Under the pieces are notes generated by a model. The model was not told the DNA's origin, did not search any database, and was given only the letters and a program-made list of their open reading frames with translations. The translations under genes and the position numbers were made by a program. A stretch of DNA of 21,953 bases from Candidatus Cloacimonadota bacterium (GTDB taxonomy: Bacteria; Cloacimonadota; Cloacimonadia; JGIOTU-2), in contig DAOVPZ010000003.1 of assembly GCA_030628975.1 (NCBI GenBank), positions 1 through 21,953 of the forward strand, given 5' to 3'. Below, piece by piece: positions 1 to 7,819 of this stretch. Position 1 is the stretch's first letter. Each line of letters begins with the position of its first letter.

Positions 1-598
1 CAACATCTCCTATTGCAGGTGTTCCAGTAACACTATTAGGAACTGAAAAAGGAAAGTTATCATTAAAATTATCTCCATTAAGATCAACAACATACAAATA
101 GTTTTGATAGTAGAAAGCATGGTCTCCCCAAATAATCTCTTTCTGACCATCTCCATCTAAGTCATAAGCTACTGGTGTAGTTATTACATAACTGTACCAT
201 GGTATTGGGGGTGGTTCAAAGTATTTCGGCCATCCGGGAAAATTATTACCATCTTTATCCAAGATATACAACCACCCACTTCTTGTAGTTTGTAATATTT
301 CTAAATAGCCATCATTATCCATATCAGCAAAAGACATTGTTCGCTGAGCCTCATGAGGTGTATATGCTGTCCACAATCTCTCTCCCTGGTAATTTATAGC
401 AAAGGTTGTATCAAAGTTAGATACTATTATCTCTAAAAAAGGGTCGTCGTTTATGTTAACAACACCTATTCCCCTCATTGGACCACATGAACTTTCTTGA
501 ACTGCAGAATAAGGGAAACCTGGTAATTGATTGTATTCAGCAGATAATTTTAAAGAAATAAAGAATAAAATCAATGTATAGATAATTATTTTTTTCAT
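1..598 (-). CDS. Secreted FG-GAP/VCBS-repeat protein, N-terminal part (runs off window)
   Basis: The first 199 codons are visible and the frame is still open at the left edge. Residues 1-20 form a signal peptide (MKK, hydrophobic core, then LSA before EYN), so the product is exported. After it come FG-GAP/VCBS-like Asp-rich calcium-loop motifs: ADMDNDGYLEI near 91-101, YDLDGDGQKEI near 146-155 and VDLNGD near 171-176. An FPGWPK segment sits at 120-125. This arrangement is typical of large beta-propeller surface or secreted proteins of FCB-group bacteria, often with a C-terminal sorting domain that cannot be checked here. The start is the ATG at 598, preceded by GGAGGAA. It lies downstream of the terminator at 1031-1060, so it is probably a separate transcription unit and ordinary host chromosome. 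Family assignment is firm at the repeat level; the biological role is unknown. Confidence 0.85.
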   Translation of the reverse strand, partial: MKKIIIYTLILFFISLKLSAEYNQLPGFPYSAVQESSCGPMRGIGVVNINDDPFLEIIVSNFDTTFAINYQGERLWTAYTPHEAQRTMSFADMDNDGYLEILQTTRSGWLYILDKDGNNFPGWPKYFEPPPIPWYSYVITTPVAYDLDGDGQKEIIWGDHAFYYQNYLYVVDLNGDNFNDNFPFSVPNSVTGTPAIGDV

Positions 599-1030
599 TA
601 TTCCTCCATTTTTTTTCATAGTTTTGTTTTAATCGTTTCATAAGAATTATTTAAACATTCTATCAATGATATTAAATATCAATCCTATCTTACCATACAG
701 GTTGCTTATCTTTGAAATGATTATTGCAAACAATTTATTAGTCCTAATTAAATACAAACATTGTCAACAAAAAAGAATCCCTCTCAAACAACATCCTTAT
801 ATCAAGCTCTTTTTGTTTCATCAATAATTAGTTGCAATAATTATGTCATAATCTTTAATTTATCATTTCATACCTATCAATTCATCGTTCTGAGATGTAT
901 AATTTCCAATAAATTCAAAAACATATTGTTAATTGAGAAATTTATTATATCATTTGTCAATTTTATTTCATTTCTACACAATCGTTAATTATTTTTATAT
1001 CTTTCAAATTTGATAATATAGTGCATAACT
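599..1030. other. AT-rich intergenic stretch
   Basis: I see no convincing gene here. The one long open frame begins at a TTG, lacks a ribosome binding site and reads as low-complexity hydrophobic residues. A perfect short palindrome, GATATT-A-AATATC, lies at 668-680, about 70 bases upstream of the FG-GAP start; it could be an operator, but nothing else supports that. The stretch separates the terminator of the long minus-strand operon from the FG-GAP gene and should hold that gene's promoter, which I cannot place confidently. Confidence 0.5.
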
Positions 1031-1060
1031 AAAAAAAGCCCCGGCAATAGTCGGGACTTT
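1031..1060 (-). terminator. Intrinsic terminator ending the long minus-strand operon
   Basis: In the minus-strand transcript a 9-bp stem (1060-1052 with 1043-1035) closes an 8-base loop and is followed by a run of seven U. One pair is C-A as plus-strand DNA but G-U as minus-strand RNA, which agrees with function on the minus transcript. It lies 12 bases past the stop of the 47-residue membrane protein. Confidence 0.9.
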
Positions 1061-1072
1061 AACAAAGAAATT

Positions 1073-1216
1073 CTATTTTCTTTTACCTAAAATTATCTTG
1101 AGTAGCCAATTAACAGCTGTAGGAATAATAATAGTAATTAAAACTTTCCCAGCTTCTACTAAATGTTCAACTATTTTCTTATGATTATTATTATCTTTAT
1201 TGTTTGTTGTTTGCAT
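1073..1216 (-). CDS. Small single-span membrane protein (47 aa)
   Basis: I chose the ATG at 1216 because AAGGAGA sits at ideal spacing before it; the longer open frame upstream has no ribosome binding site. Residues 1-15 are polar and Asn/Lys-rich. A hydrophobic helix follows at about 21-43 (VEAGKVLITIIIPTAVNWLL), and the tail GKRK is basic, so one membrane segment with the C-terminus inside is likely. It is the last gene before the terminator at 1031-1060. Size and topology would fit a small phage membrane protein such as a holin-like or inhibitor peptide, or a type I toxin-like peptide, but nothing in the sequence decides this. Confidence 0.6.
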   Translation of the reverse strand: MQTTNNKDNNNHKKIVEHLVEAGKVLITIIIPTAVNWLLKIILGKRK

Positions 1217-1340
1217 AATTTTCTCCTTTCCATTCTCCGTAGTAATTAATACGCAGGGAAAAGCGGGAAAACTACTTATAGATAAAGTAGCAAAAATATC
1301 AGACCCTTTACCAATACTACGAAGGATGAAATTAGTTATC

Positions 1341-1550
1341 TTAGTTAACATTAATATTATTAAAGGCTGTCCCAAGCCCTTTCGTGCCAATATTACATCC
1401 AATTCTATTTCTACCAGTCTCTCGTATCCTTTTGCCACCACATTGATTCGTATCCTTAAATTCACATGTATCACAATACGAAAGACCCCATATTTGAACT
1501 GACCAACATTCTGTCGTTAATGCTTTCTGCTGAATTATTTTAAATTTCAT
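1341..1550 (-). CDS. Cys-rich small protein, probable metal-binding (69 aa)
   Basis: The start at 1550 is supported by AGAGG seven bases upstream; longer upstream starts overlap the nuclease gene without a ribosome binding site. It has an ECWSVQIWGLSYCDTCEF segment (residues 14-31) with CxxC at 26/29, then C37 in QCGGKRIRETG and C52. The pattern resembles small conserved proteins seen in mobile elements of diverse bacteria, but I cannot name the family. The cysteines suggest a zinc site. It begins 10 bases after the stop of the PD-(D/E)XK nuclease and is probably co-transcribed with it. Confidence 0.65.
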   Translation of the reverse strand: MKFKIIQQKALTTECWSVQIWGLSYCDTCEFKDTNQCGGKRIRETGRNRIGCNIGTKGLGTAFNNINVN

Positions 1551-1560
1551 AATTAACCTC

Positions 1561-2328
1561 TTATGTTGAAAATTTACAATAACCTTTGTCTCCATATCCA
1601 CAATAACCACAAGCCCACGGATGAAACAGACCAGTTGGCAGAAAATTACCTGTCTTGATTGACTGGCTGATTCGTTTGAAAGCTGATATGAAGACTTCTC
1701 TTGTGATAGTTTTGAGATTGTTGTTGGAAGAAGTATTCAATATAACAATTTGTGGTTTCTTTGTAGAAATAAGATATTGCAGCTCTATCTCATCCTTTTG
1801 AGTAACTGAAGTATAAAAAGCAGTCTGAAATTTTATATCAGTTGTAATGCTTGTTGGTTTCTTGGTCCTTGTTTTAAAATCAACTACTTTATTCTTCAAT
1901 ATAAGATCCGCATAACCCACAATTTTAATCTCTTCTCCTGTTTCTGTAAATAATTCAGTATCTAATTTCATTTCAACTGCTTCTATATCTTTCTGTTGAA
2001 CAACATCAGGATGTTTATTTTCTATATATACATTGATTAAATCAACAGCACCATCCTTAACCTTATTTTTAGGCTCATCCCAGATAACTTCCTCAATTTT
2101 ATCAGCGAACTCAATTGATTCGCTTACAAGGTCTGTCACTGCATCCGGATAGTATCTCCCTTCTCTTTGTTTTGAAGTATAAATGCATTCCAATCCACAA
2201 TGAACAGCTTTTCCTTTAATAGCAGATGATTTGACTGGTACTTTCAATCCTTCAATATATCTGAAATAACATTGAAGTTCACAACGAGAGAATGTATTAA
2301 TTTGTGATACTGATAAATGGTCAATCAT
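1561..2328 (-). CDS. PD-(D/E)XK nuclease with Fe-S cysteines, Cas4/RecB-like exonuclease
   Basis: A 255-residue RecB/Cas4-type nuclease. Core residues are visible in order: GKAVHCGLE (H43), E119 in AVEMKL, D141 in GYADLIL, D150-F-K152 in VVDFKT and Q168-x3-Y172 in QTAFY. One N-terminal cysteine (C16 in FSRC) and three C-terminal ones (C240-x2-C243-x7-C251) match the four-cysteine Fe-S cluster layout of Cas4 and AddB nucleases. Its ribosome binding site, AGGAGG, lies within the last codons of the annealase gene, 2 bases from that stop, so the two are translationally linked. In phages and integrative elements such a pair trims and anneals DNA ends for homologous recombination. No cas genes lie nearby, so a CRISPR adaptation role is unlikely. 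Confidence 0.9.
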   Translation of the reverse strand: MIDHLSVSQINTFSRCELQCYFRYIEGLKVPVKSSAIKGKAVHCGLECIYTSKQREGRYYPDAVTDLVSESIEFADKIEEVIWDEPKNKVKDGAVDLINVYIENKHPDVVQQKDIEAVEMKLDTELFTETGEEIKIVGYADLILKNKVVDFKTRTKKPTSITTDIKFQTAFYTSVTQKDEIELQYLISTKKPQIVILNTSSNNNLKTITREVFISAFKRISQSIKTGNFLPTGLFHPWACGYCGYGDKGYCKFST

Positions 2329-2330
2329 AA

Positions 2331-3209
2331 TTATACCTCCTGCGCTGATTTAGTTAAATCAATAAGTTCATTTTGAGCTTCTAATGCATGTTCACTAATA
2401 TCATTTACCTTGTTATTTTCATCAATCCATTCTTTTATCATATGAGGTTCATTCTGAAGTATCTTAATGAGTTTACATGCTTGATTAAATGTAAGGTCTT
2501 TTATGCTTTCAATTGCGTAATTCTTCTGATAGAACAACTCAAATTCATCTTCATTAAATGACTTCTTTGCAATTGTCCAGATAGCCTTTATCTGAGCATC
2601 AGTCGCTAGATTGTTATCCTTATTATTATTACCATCTATTACAATCTCTTCTTCAGAAGTTATTTTTTCTATTTCAGGATAATGCTGTGCTGGAACATAT
2701 TCAATTTCATCTGGAATATAAATGCCAGCAAATACTTCTGAAACAGCATCTCTTAAAGCATAAGCCATTGCACGATGCTTGAGCATTCGTTTTTCATATC
2801 TTCTCCAGTTATCTTTATTATACAATCCAGCTGTCTTTGCATCTTTTCTCGTAAATACTGCAGTAAATGGAGTTGCAATATCTTTTCTTTTGACAGTTAC
2901 CTTACATCCAAATGAATCCTCATGCTCATTACCAATATATTCAATTTTAATATCTTCTATCAATCCTGAATTCATTGCAACTGCTGATAGTATGTCTGCT
3001 TTTAGTGTTGGACGATTATTGATAATTACAATATTTTGTATCGATACCATTGGTTTTAGTCCAAGCTCATGTCCCATTTGTAATGCAATAAGTACTTTTT
3101 CAGGTGTATTAAGCCCAGGTGGCATTAATCCTGACTTAACTAATGTTGATGCCATAACAAGCTTATCTTGTAATGTGGATGGCATCAATTGATTGTTTTT
3201 TTCTTTCAT
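2331..3209 (-). CDS. recT: RecT/Bet-family single-strand annealing protein
   Basis: A 292-residue annealase. The N-terminal half shows the RecT/Bet pattern: IALQMGHELGLKPMVSIQNI (41-60), then NRPTLKADILSAVAMNSGLI (65-84). Further on come DNWRRYEKRMLKHRAMAYAL (133-152) and the AGIYIPDEIE motif (161-170). The C-terminal third (about 180-292) is acidic and variable, as is usual. It would pair complementary single strands made by the neighbouring nuclease. I chose the ATG at 3209 because GGAGGAAGAA precedes it; the longer frame reads through a palindromic element and is not coding. A terminator-like hairpin (3283-3324) and a GC-rich inverted repeat (3221-3279) lie between it and the upstream SAP-domain gene. 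Confidence 0.9.
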   Translation of the reverse strand: MKEKNNQLMPSTLQDKLVMASTLVKSGLMPPGLNTPEKVLIALQMGHELGLKPMVSIQNIVIINNRPTLKADILSAVAMNSGLIEDIKIEYIGNEHEDSFGCKVTVKRKDIATPFTAVFTRKDAKTAGLYNKDNWRRYEKRMLKHRAMAYALRDAVSEVFAGIYIPDEIEYVPAQHYPEIEKITSEEEIVIDGNNNKDNNLATDAQIKAIWTIAKKSFNEDEFELFYQKNYAIESIKDLTFNQACKLIKILQNEPHMIKEWIDENNKVNDISEHALEAQNELIDLTKSAQEV

Positions 3210-3220
3210 TTCTTCCTCCA

Positions 3221-3279
3221 TTGCTTCGCCGTAGCCTGTCCGCTGTAGAACTTCAGAAGGCGGGCTACGTGAAGGCAAG
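3221..3279. repeat. GC-rich REP/MITE-like inverted repeat
   Basis: The arms TTGCTTC..CGTAGCC (3221-3236) and GGCTACG.GAAGGCAA (3263-3278) pair with small bulges around a 26-base centre. It is far richer in G+C than its surroundings and lies just 5' of the annealase ribosome binding site. It looks like a dispersed palindromic intergenic element; copy number elsewhere in the genome cannot be seen. Confidence 0.55.
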
Positions 3280-3282
3280 CAT

Positions 3283-3324
3283 AAAAAAGATGGTATCCTC
3301 AATTTAATTGGGGACACCACCTTT
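3283..3324 (-). terminator. Intrinsic terminator or attenuator before the annealase gene
   Basis: The minus-strand RNA forms a 15-bp stem (3324-3310 with 3300-3286) with a single mismatch and a 9-base loop, followed by six U. Two A-C pairs of the plus strand become U-G in the minus RNA. It lies 27 bases past the SAP-domain gene stop and 74 bases before the annealase start, with no clear promoter between, so it may act as a partial terminator or regulated attenuator. Confidence 0.75.
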
Positions 3325-3350
3325 GGTTTTATTAGTTATTTTCTTTATTT

Positions 3351-4754
3351 TTATGCTTTCATAAAACTTCCATTTAATATAACTTTTCTATTAATCAATG
3401 CATTCGCCAGTTCTTCAACAGAATACGATGTATTCTCCCATTCAGATGATAGAATTCGCTTTGCACGTAAATGCTTCAGGATATAGATTGATATAACAGA
3501 TTGTTTAAGAGAACCATTACGAATTTGAGGATTAAAATATATTGGTTCTTCTGAACTTCTTGAACAAGAAATTGAATCAACCCTTATAAATTTAGTAGTA
3601 AAATATTTATCCAATTCATACTTTGACTTATTGTAAAGTCTTACTAAAAGTTTAACAATCCTGTTGATAAGTTCTTCTTTTACTCCTGAAACCTTTTCAC
3701 CATAATCACGAAGAATTGATGCAAGACTATAATTGGTATATTCATCATCAACTATAAGACCTGCTTCAAATGCATTAACCCTTATATCCTCTCTGACATC
3801 AGCTTTTGATTCTGTTAATGTTTCAGCTTCTTCATAATTGAGGTTTGGAAAACTTATTTCAGCAGTTTTTAATAAACGTTCAGTTTTTTCAATATCAAGT
3901 GAGAAACAGTATCTTTTATTTTGAACAATACTATCAGCAAATGATAAATACTCCTTCCTGTCATCTATATTCTCAATATCAGGTATGAACCTTATCTTAT
4001 TATTTTTCTTAAGATGACAGTTATAGAATAAACAAATATCACCTTTGTTAATTTTCAAGGTAAATTGCTCTATTCGTGGTTTGAAGGAGAGATATCCATC
4101 CTCTGTAACAAAGTCTTTAATAGCGTATTCATATCGAAAGTTCAAAGCTTTAAGTCCATGATTAATAATCGTTTTGTTGTAATCTTTAAAATCATCTACT
4201 GAGAGGATAGTCGATAGATCATAATTATTTAAGTCGCACCATTTTCTTAAAACAATATTTTTATCAAATTGTTTCAGGAACCTCCTAACATTATTAAATT
4301 CTCCTTTTGAAGAAGTAAGAATATTTTTTGCCAATTTATAATCCCAGCGTTCCTTAACTGATTTTGTAACTATTTTTACAAGTTTGTCATAAGAAAATTC
4401 ATTTACAAAATATAAACTTTCAGAAATACGATTTAAATCTTCCGGTATTCCGCTTTCATCATATAATTTAATATTATACCAGGAATTATAATTACCACCT
4501 TCATAAAATTTAGAGCAATAATCTTTGTAATCAATCATATTTTTATCTTCATTCAGGCGATGTTTTATACTTTTTATCATCGCTTGAGATGTATAATTTA
4601 ACGATGAGCCATATCCCTGATCATTTCTTACTATATAAGGATGCAATCCCCGTAACAAGATGTCTTTCAAGGATTTATTCTCTACAGTAAACTTTAATCT
4701 TTTAAATTCAGGGATTATTTTATCCTGTACTAATTCTACTTTTATTACTTTCAT
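3351..4754 (-). CDS. SAP-domain protein of unknown function (467 aa)
   Basis: Most of the protein is unfamiliar. Residues about 343-372 (SLASILRDYGEKVSGVKEEL and following) match the SAP helix-extension-helix motif, a DNA-binding module of about 35 residues found in nuclear, phage and repair proteins; the key SGxKxELIxR core is intact. The N-terminal 300 residues mix charged and aromatic stretches and show no catalytic motif I recognise. There is no signal peptide or membrane segment. The start at 4754 has AAGGAGA at correct spacing, 10 bases after the stop of the AAA+ gene. Its position between an AAA+/VWA pair and an annealase-exonuclease pair suggests a DNA-bound adaptor or substrate of the AAA+ module; this is inference. 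Confidence 0.7.
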   Translation of the reverse strand: MKVIKVELVQDKIIPEFKRLKFTVENKSLKDILLRGLHPYIVRNDQGYGSSLNYTSQAMIKSIKHRLNEDKNMIDYKDYCSKFYEGGNYNSWYNIKLYDESGIPEDLNRISESLYFVNEFSYDKLVKIVTKSVKERWDYKLAKNILTSSKGEFNNVRRFLKQFDKNIVLRKWCDLNNYDLSTILSVDDFKDYNKTIINHGLKALNFRYEYAIKDFVTEDGYLSFKPRIEQFTLKINKGDICLFYNCHLKKNNKIRFIPDIENIDDRKEYLSFADSIVQNKRYCFSLDIEKTERLLKTAEISFPNLNYEEAETLTESKADVREDIRVNAFEAGLIVDDEYTNYSLASILRDYGEKVSGVKEELINRIVKLLVRLYNKSKYELDKYFTTKFIRVDSISCSRSSEEPIYFNPQIRNGSLKQSVISIYILKHLRAKRILSSEWENTSYSVEELANALINRKVILNGSFMKA

Positions 4755-4764
4755 CTGAATCTCC

Positions 4765-6249
4765 TTAGCTTATCAGAGCATTTAATGTTTTTATGTCTGA
4801 TTTTACTGTTTTAATCAGTTCCTTTATATTAAATTCATCTTCATGTGCAGCCTTCTTTGCGTGGTATATTGCTATCATTTTGCCAAGATCGTCCGGTTGA
4901 TCAAGCAGTTCTTCTAACTCATCAATGTATTCAATAGACTCATTCTTCAAGCTTTTTATACTATTGGATACAAGGTTTTCAGGTCTTATCCTTCCACCAA
5001 GATGATCGATCATCTCTGATGGGATAGTACCTGGATGTTTAGCTTCTACCTGCATCGCAACATATGAAAGTGGTGTAATATCTTCACTGCTTTTAATAAG
5101 TTCATTCCATGCTTTGGTTTTTACCATTTCATTAAGATCAGATTTGAGCAGAATTTCTACTTTACGAAGGATATCTTGAGTTGTGAACAGTTCATAGATC
5201 ATGTTTATCTTACCAATATCTGAATCTTCTGTGAAATATTCACTTAGTAGGTCAAACACAGTTTCTATCTGATGAGCAACTGTCTCCTTGTTTACTGAAT
5301 CATCATTTATGCCAACAGGAATACTTGCAATTATGGTATGTTTTGCACTTATTTTAAATTCAGCTGGTTCTTTATTATAAAGCATTGCCTTTGCTAATTC
5401 CACTGCTCTTGTTGCAATGATGTTACGATATATGAAACCCAATCTCCTCCCATCAATTCGTATTTCATTCTTTGTTTCATGACTTAATAATGTGGCGAAT
5501 TTTGCAAGAAAGATTCTTAAATTAGGAATTTCGTCGATAAGATTTATATAGTTCTTGGCAGCTATTCTAAGTAACTTGTTGATCTCTTTTCCAACAACCA
5601 TCTTATCCTTATCTGATATTGTCTCTTTTCTGATATTATTAGCCCAGAAACTCAATGCTAATGCATCATCTCCATTAACATGATGTGCAACCCTAGCCCG
5701 GTCTTCTTCGTTCATATTAAGAATCTCAGGTGGATATACAAATAAAGCAAATCTGCCAACAAGTGCCTGATCTAAAGGCTGGGTGCCTGAATAACTTGCT
5801 GGATTCATAGCTGACCATACCCATTTTACTTTTGTTTCCATTCCCATTATCTTCCTCGATCTGATAATCTCAAGCCATTTAGACTGCATTTCAACTAAAG
5901 CCCTGTTCAGTTCATCTATCAGAACGAATTCTTTATCAAAGATAGTTACAGGACTTTTTATGTATTCTATCTTGCCTTGCTGTAACTGTTTGATATTAGG
6001 ATAACCAAGAACATCTTCAAATAGTGCTTTACTTGCATCAAAACTTACGAATTTAACACCAAGAGCTTTTGCAATATTTGTTGTCATACCAGTCTTTGCT
6101 GTCCCATGGGTGGCAATGAGTAATAATGGGTCACCTGTAAGCAGACTCGCAAGTAGAAGGTTCTCTTCTTGCTCTTTCCATCCGAATATACCTAATTTTT
6201 CTAAGATTGTCTTATTATATTTATTGATATTCAATATTTGTTTTTGCAT
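4765..6249 (-). CDS. MoxR-family AAA+ ATPase, second copy (494 aa)
   Basis: An AAA+ ATPase of the MoxR/RavA/CobS type. The P-loop is ATHGTAKTGM (46-55). Walker B is EFVLIDELNR (107-116), sensor 1 lies in WSAMNPASYSG (N149), and the arginine-finger region is LDQALVGRFALF (159-170). The first P-loop glycine is replaced (A-T-H-G instead of G-x-x-G), but the catalytic GTAKT core is present. The C-terminal 250 residues are helical, with a long region absent from the other AAA+ protein here. MoxR proteins usually work with a VWA partner; one is encoded directly upstream (6267-7562), 17 bases away. Strong AAGGAGA before the ATG. It probably acts as a cytosolic unfoldase or remodeller with that partner. 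Confidence 0.88.
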   Translation of the reverse strand: MQKQILNINKYNKTILEKLGIFGWKEQEENLLLASLLTGDPLLLIATHGTAKTGMTTNIAKALGVKFVSFDASKALFEDVLGYPNIKQLQQGKIEYIKSPVTIFDKEFVLIDELNRALVEMQSKWLEIIRSRKIMGMETKVKWVWSAMNPASYSGTQPLDQALVGRFALFVYPPEILNMNEEDRARVAHHVNGDDALALSFWANNIRKETISDKDKMVVGKEINKLLRIAAKNYINLIDEIPNLRIFLAKFATLLSHETKNEIRIDGRRLGFIYRNIIATRAVELAKAMLYNKEPAEFKISAKHTIIASIPVGINDDSVNKETVAHQIETVFDLLSEYFTEDSDIGKINMIYELFTTQDILRKVEILLKSDLNEMVKTKAWNELIKSSEDITPLSYVAMQVEAKHPGTIPSEMIDHLGGRIRPENLVSNSIKSLKNESIEYIDELEELLDQPDDLGKMIAIYHAKKAAHEDEFNIKELIKTVKSDIKTLNALIS

Positions 6250-6266
6250 CTTTTTCTCCTTGTTGT

Positions 6267-7562
6267 TTAATTATTTGTAGTCTTCATATCTTCTAATTTT
6301 ATTGCTGGTCCAAAAGGCTTAAAGTCCAAACAACTATCTGTATCATCAAAGAGAATAGTTAGTATCCTTATGCCAGCATCTTTTAGTTTCTGTTCGTTTT
6401 CTATACTTAATGTAGCATAACCATCTGTTATTACTACAGCTTTTTCAAAATCTCTATCGAGTATCGATTCAGCTATGCAATTAAAGTCTGTGCCATATGT
6501 GGTTTTTATCTCTCCTTTAAGAAGACTTTTAAATGTCGTTTCTACCACTTTGTTTGAAAATTGGAATATAGTAGTAATCTCATTGCGAAAGCTGTTTAGA
6601 ACTCCAATAATATCCGGCAGGTATTCATTTACTGATCCCGAAACATCAAGATAAATTGCTATTCCTTTATCTCTGGATATTTCCTTTTGGAAGCGATTAT
6701 GAAAGTACATAGGGTAAAGTCCTGCTGCAAGTTTTACTATATCACCTTTACTGGGTGATAAAGGTATTGGGGAGCATCTTCGCATATCCTTTCTGCCAAA
6801 CTCTTTGAACTTATCCAACTTGTTACGAGTAACAAAATTTCTTAACATCTCTTTCTTCAAAGTATAACATGATTTAATAACATCCATTATAAGATCAGTT
6901 AACATGTCTGAATGACCTGCCTGTTTACTTTTGCTGATCTGCTCTCCAATCTCACCTGCTATTCTTTCAAGTATATCAGCTGGCAATTTATCAAGAGTAT
7001 TTTCTCTATCTATGGAACTTGCACCATGATTTCCTAATAATAAGATCGCTCTGACATTAATTGTATCAAGCAGCACTTTTAGACTTAATATAACACCTCC
7101 AGTGGTTAGTTCAGCTTTAGATGGGGGGTTATACAGGTTCTTATATAATCGGGAGAATCGGTTAATTACTTCATCACATCCTGGTCGAAGAAGTATCTCA
7201 AAACTTTCAGACTTGTATAATTTCTTAAATAGCTCACCTCGGTTAGATTGATATGTAAAAAGAGTTGTTATCGCTGCATTTATTATTGCATCACACGCAA
7301 TATTTGCTATGTCTCCCACACCATATCTGTAATGTGCAAAGAGTGGATGCATAAGCTCATGCATTATCATTGAGAACAGATCTTCAGGTGTTGTAATATA
7401 TTTTTCTATAAATTTGGGGTCGTAATACATATTTCCATTTTTATCTATACAGGCTGTCCCAACAGCTTTGGGAGTTACACTTTTAATAAATGTTGCAATA
7501 AATGAATCGAATCCAAGTTTATCTTTTAAAATATTTCGTATTTGTCGTAGATCTATTTGCAT
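6267..7562 (-). CDS. HExxH metallopeptidase-like / VWA protein, second copy (431 aa)
   Basis: The N-terminal domain has the zinc-site motif MIMHELMHPLFAHYRYG (H68, E69, H72), followed by NIACDAIINAAI (D91), as in the DUF2201-type predicted metallopeptidases. The C-terminal VWA domain has an intact MIDAS: IYLDVSGSVNEYL (D306-x-S308-x-S310), YGTDFN (T358) and VVITDGYAT (D380). The middle (about 190-290) is variable. It is the usual partner of a MoxR ATPase, encoded 17 bases downstream. I chose the ATG at 7562 because AAGGAGG lies six bases before it; the ATG two codons upstream abuts the Shine-Dalgarno, and the longer frame runs through the terminator-like hairpin at 7591-7623. It leads the second operon. 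Whether the HELMH site is proteolytic is unknown. Confidence 0.85.
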   Translation of the reverse strand: MQIDLRQIRNILKDKLGFDSFIATFIKSVTPKAVGTACIDKNGNMYYDPKFIEKYITTPEDLFSMIMHELMHPLFAHYRYGVGDIANIACDAIINAAITTLFTYQSNRGELFKKLYKSESFEILLRPGCDEVINRFSRLYKNLYNPPSKAELTTGGVILSLKVLLDTINVRAILLLGNHGASSIDRENTLDKLPADILERIAGEIGEQISKSKQAGHSDMLTDLIMDVIKSCYTLKKEMLRNFVTRNKLDKFKEFGRKDMRRCSPIPLSPSKGDIVKLAAGLYPMYFHNRFQKEISRDKGIAIYLDVSGSVNEYLPDIIGVLNSFRNEITTIFQFSNKVVETTFKSLLKGEIKTTYGTDFNCIAESILDRDFEKAVVITDGYATLSIENEQKLKDAGIRILTILFDDTDSCLDFKPFGPAIKLEDMKTTNN

Positions 7563-7590
7563 TTTCATCCTCCTTAAAAGTTTTTCTTCA

Positions 7591-7623
7591 AAAAAATAGC
7601 CGGATACATTTATTGCATCCGGC
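7591..7623 (-). terminator. Terminator-like leader hairpin before the second VWA gene
   Basis: In minus-strand RNA a 10-bp stem (7623-7614 with 7608-7599) with one U-G wobble and a 5-base loop is followed by UA and seven U. It ends only 29 bases before the start codon, leaving no room for a promoter, so transcription must pass through it: an attenuator arrangement. Confidence 0.75.
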
Positions 7624-7653
7624 ATAAGTTAGTTTCTTAAATATCTCTTATTT

Positions 7654-7683
7654 ATTATGAACTATTACATAATCTCTAACCAA
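7654..7683 (-). promoter_or_regulatory. Weak candidate sigma-70 promoter for the second operon
   Basis: TTGGTT (7683-7678), an 18-base spacer and CATAAT (7659-7654) on the minus strand lie just upstream of the leader hairpin at 7591-7623. The -35 matches at only three positions, so this is a guess from position and shape. Confidence 0.25.
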
Positions 7684-7704
7684 CTAATTTTAAAATCCAT
7701 CCCA

Positions 7705-7752
7705 TTAGGGGGGTGTAATAGTCAAAACTAATAATTTTATTACACCCCCTAA
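7705..7752. repeat. Long inverted repeat (15-bp arms)
   Basis: TTAGGGGGGTGTAATA (7705-7720) and TATTACACCCCCTAA (7738-7752) are reverse complements apart from one extra G, with a 17-base AT-rich centre. No T-run follows on either strand, so it is not an ordinary terminator. It could be a protein-binding site, an RNA hairpin or terminal repeats of a tiny element. Confidence 0.7.
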
Positions 7753-7819
7753 ATATTCCAAATATCCTTGTTCCACCGCATCCTCAATTTCACCTTCTGT
7801 TATATTATCACATTCCTTT

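Noticed and set aside
761..988. Plus-strand 75-residue open frame
   Set aside because: TTG start, no ribosome binding site, low-complexity AT-rich residues.
1073..1474. Full 133-residue minus frame as one gene
   Set aside because: The extension overlaps the Cys-rich gene and lacks a ribosome binding site; the internal ATG at 1216 has an ideal one.
1200..1502. Plus-strand 100-residue open frame
   Set aside because: Antisense to two minus-strand genes with good ribosome binding sites; no supporting features.
1561..2328. CRISPR-associated Cas4
   Set aside because: Fe-S PD-(D/E)XK fold fits, but no cas1/cas2 or array is present and it is coupled to recT.
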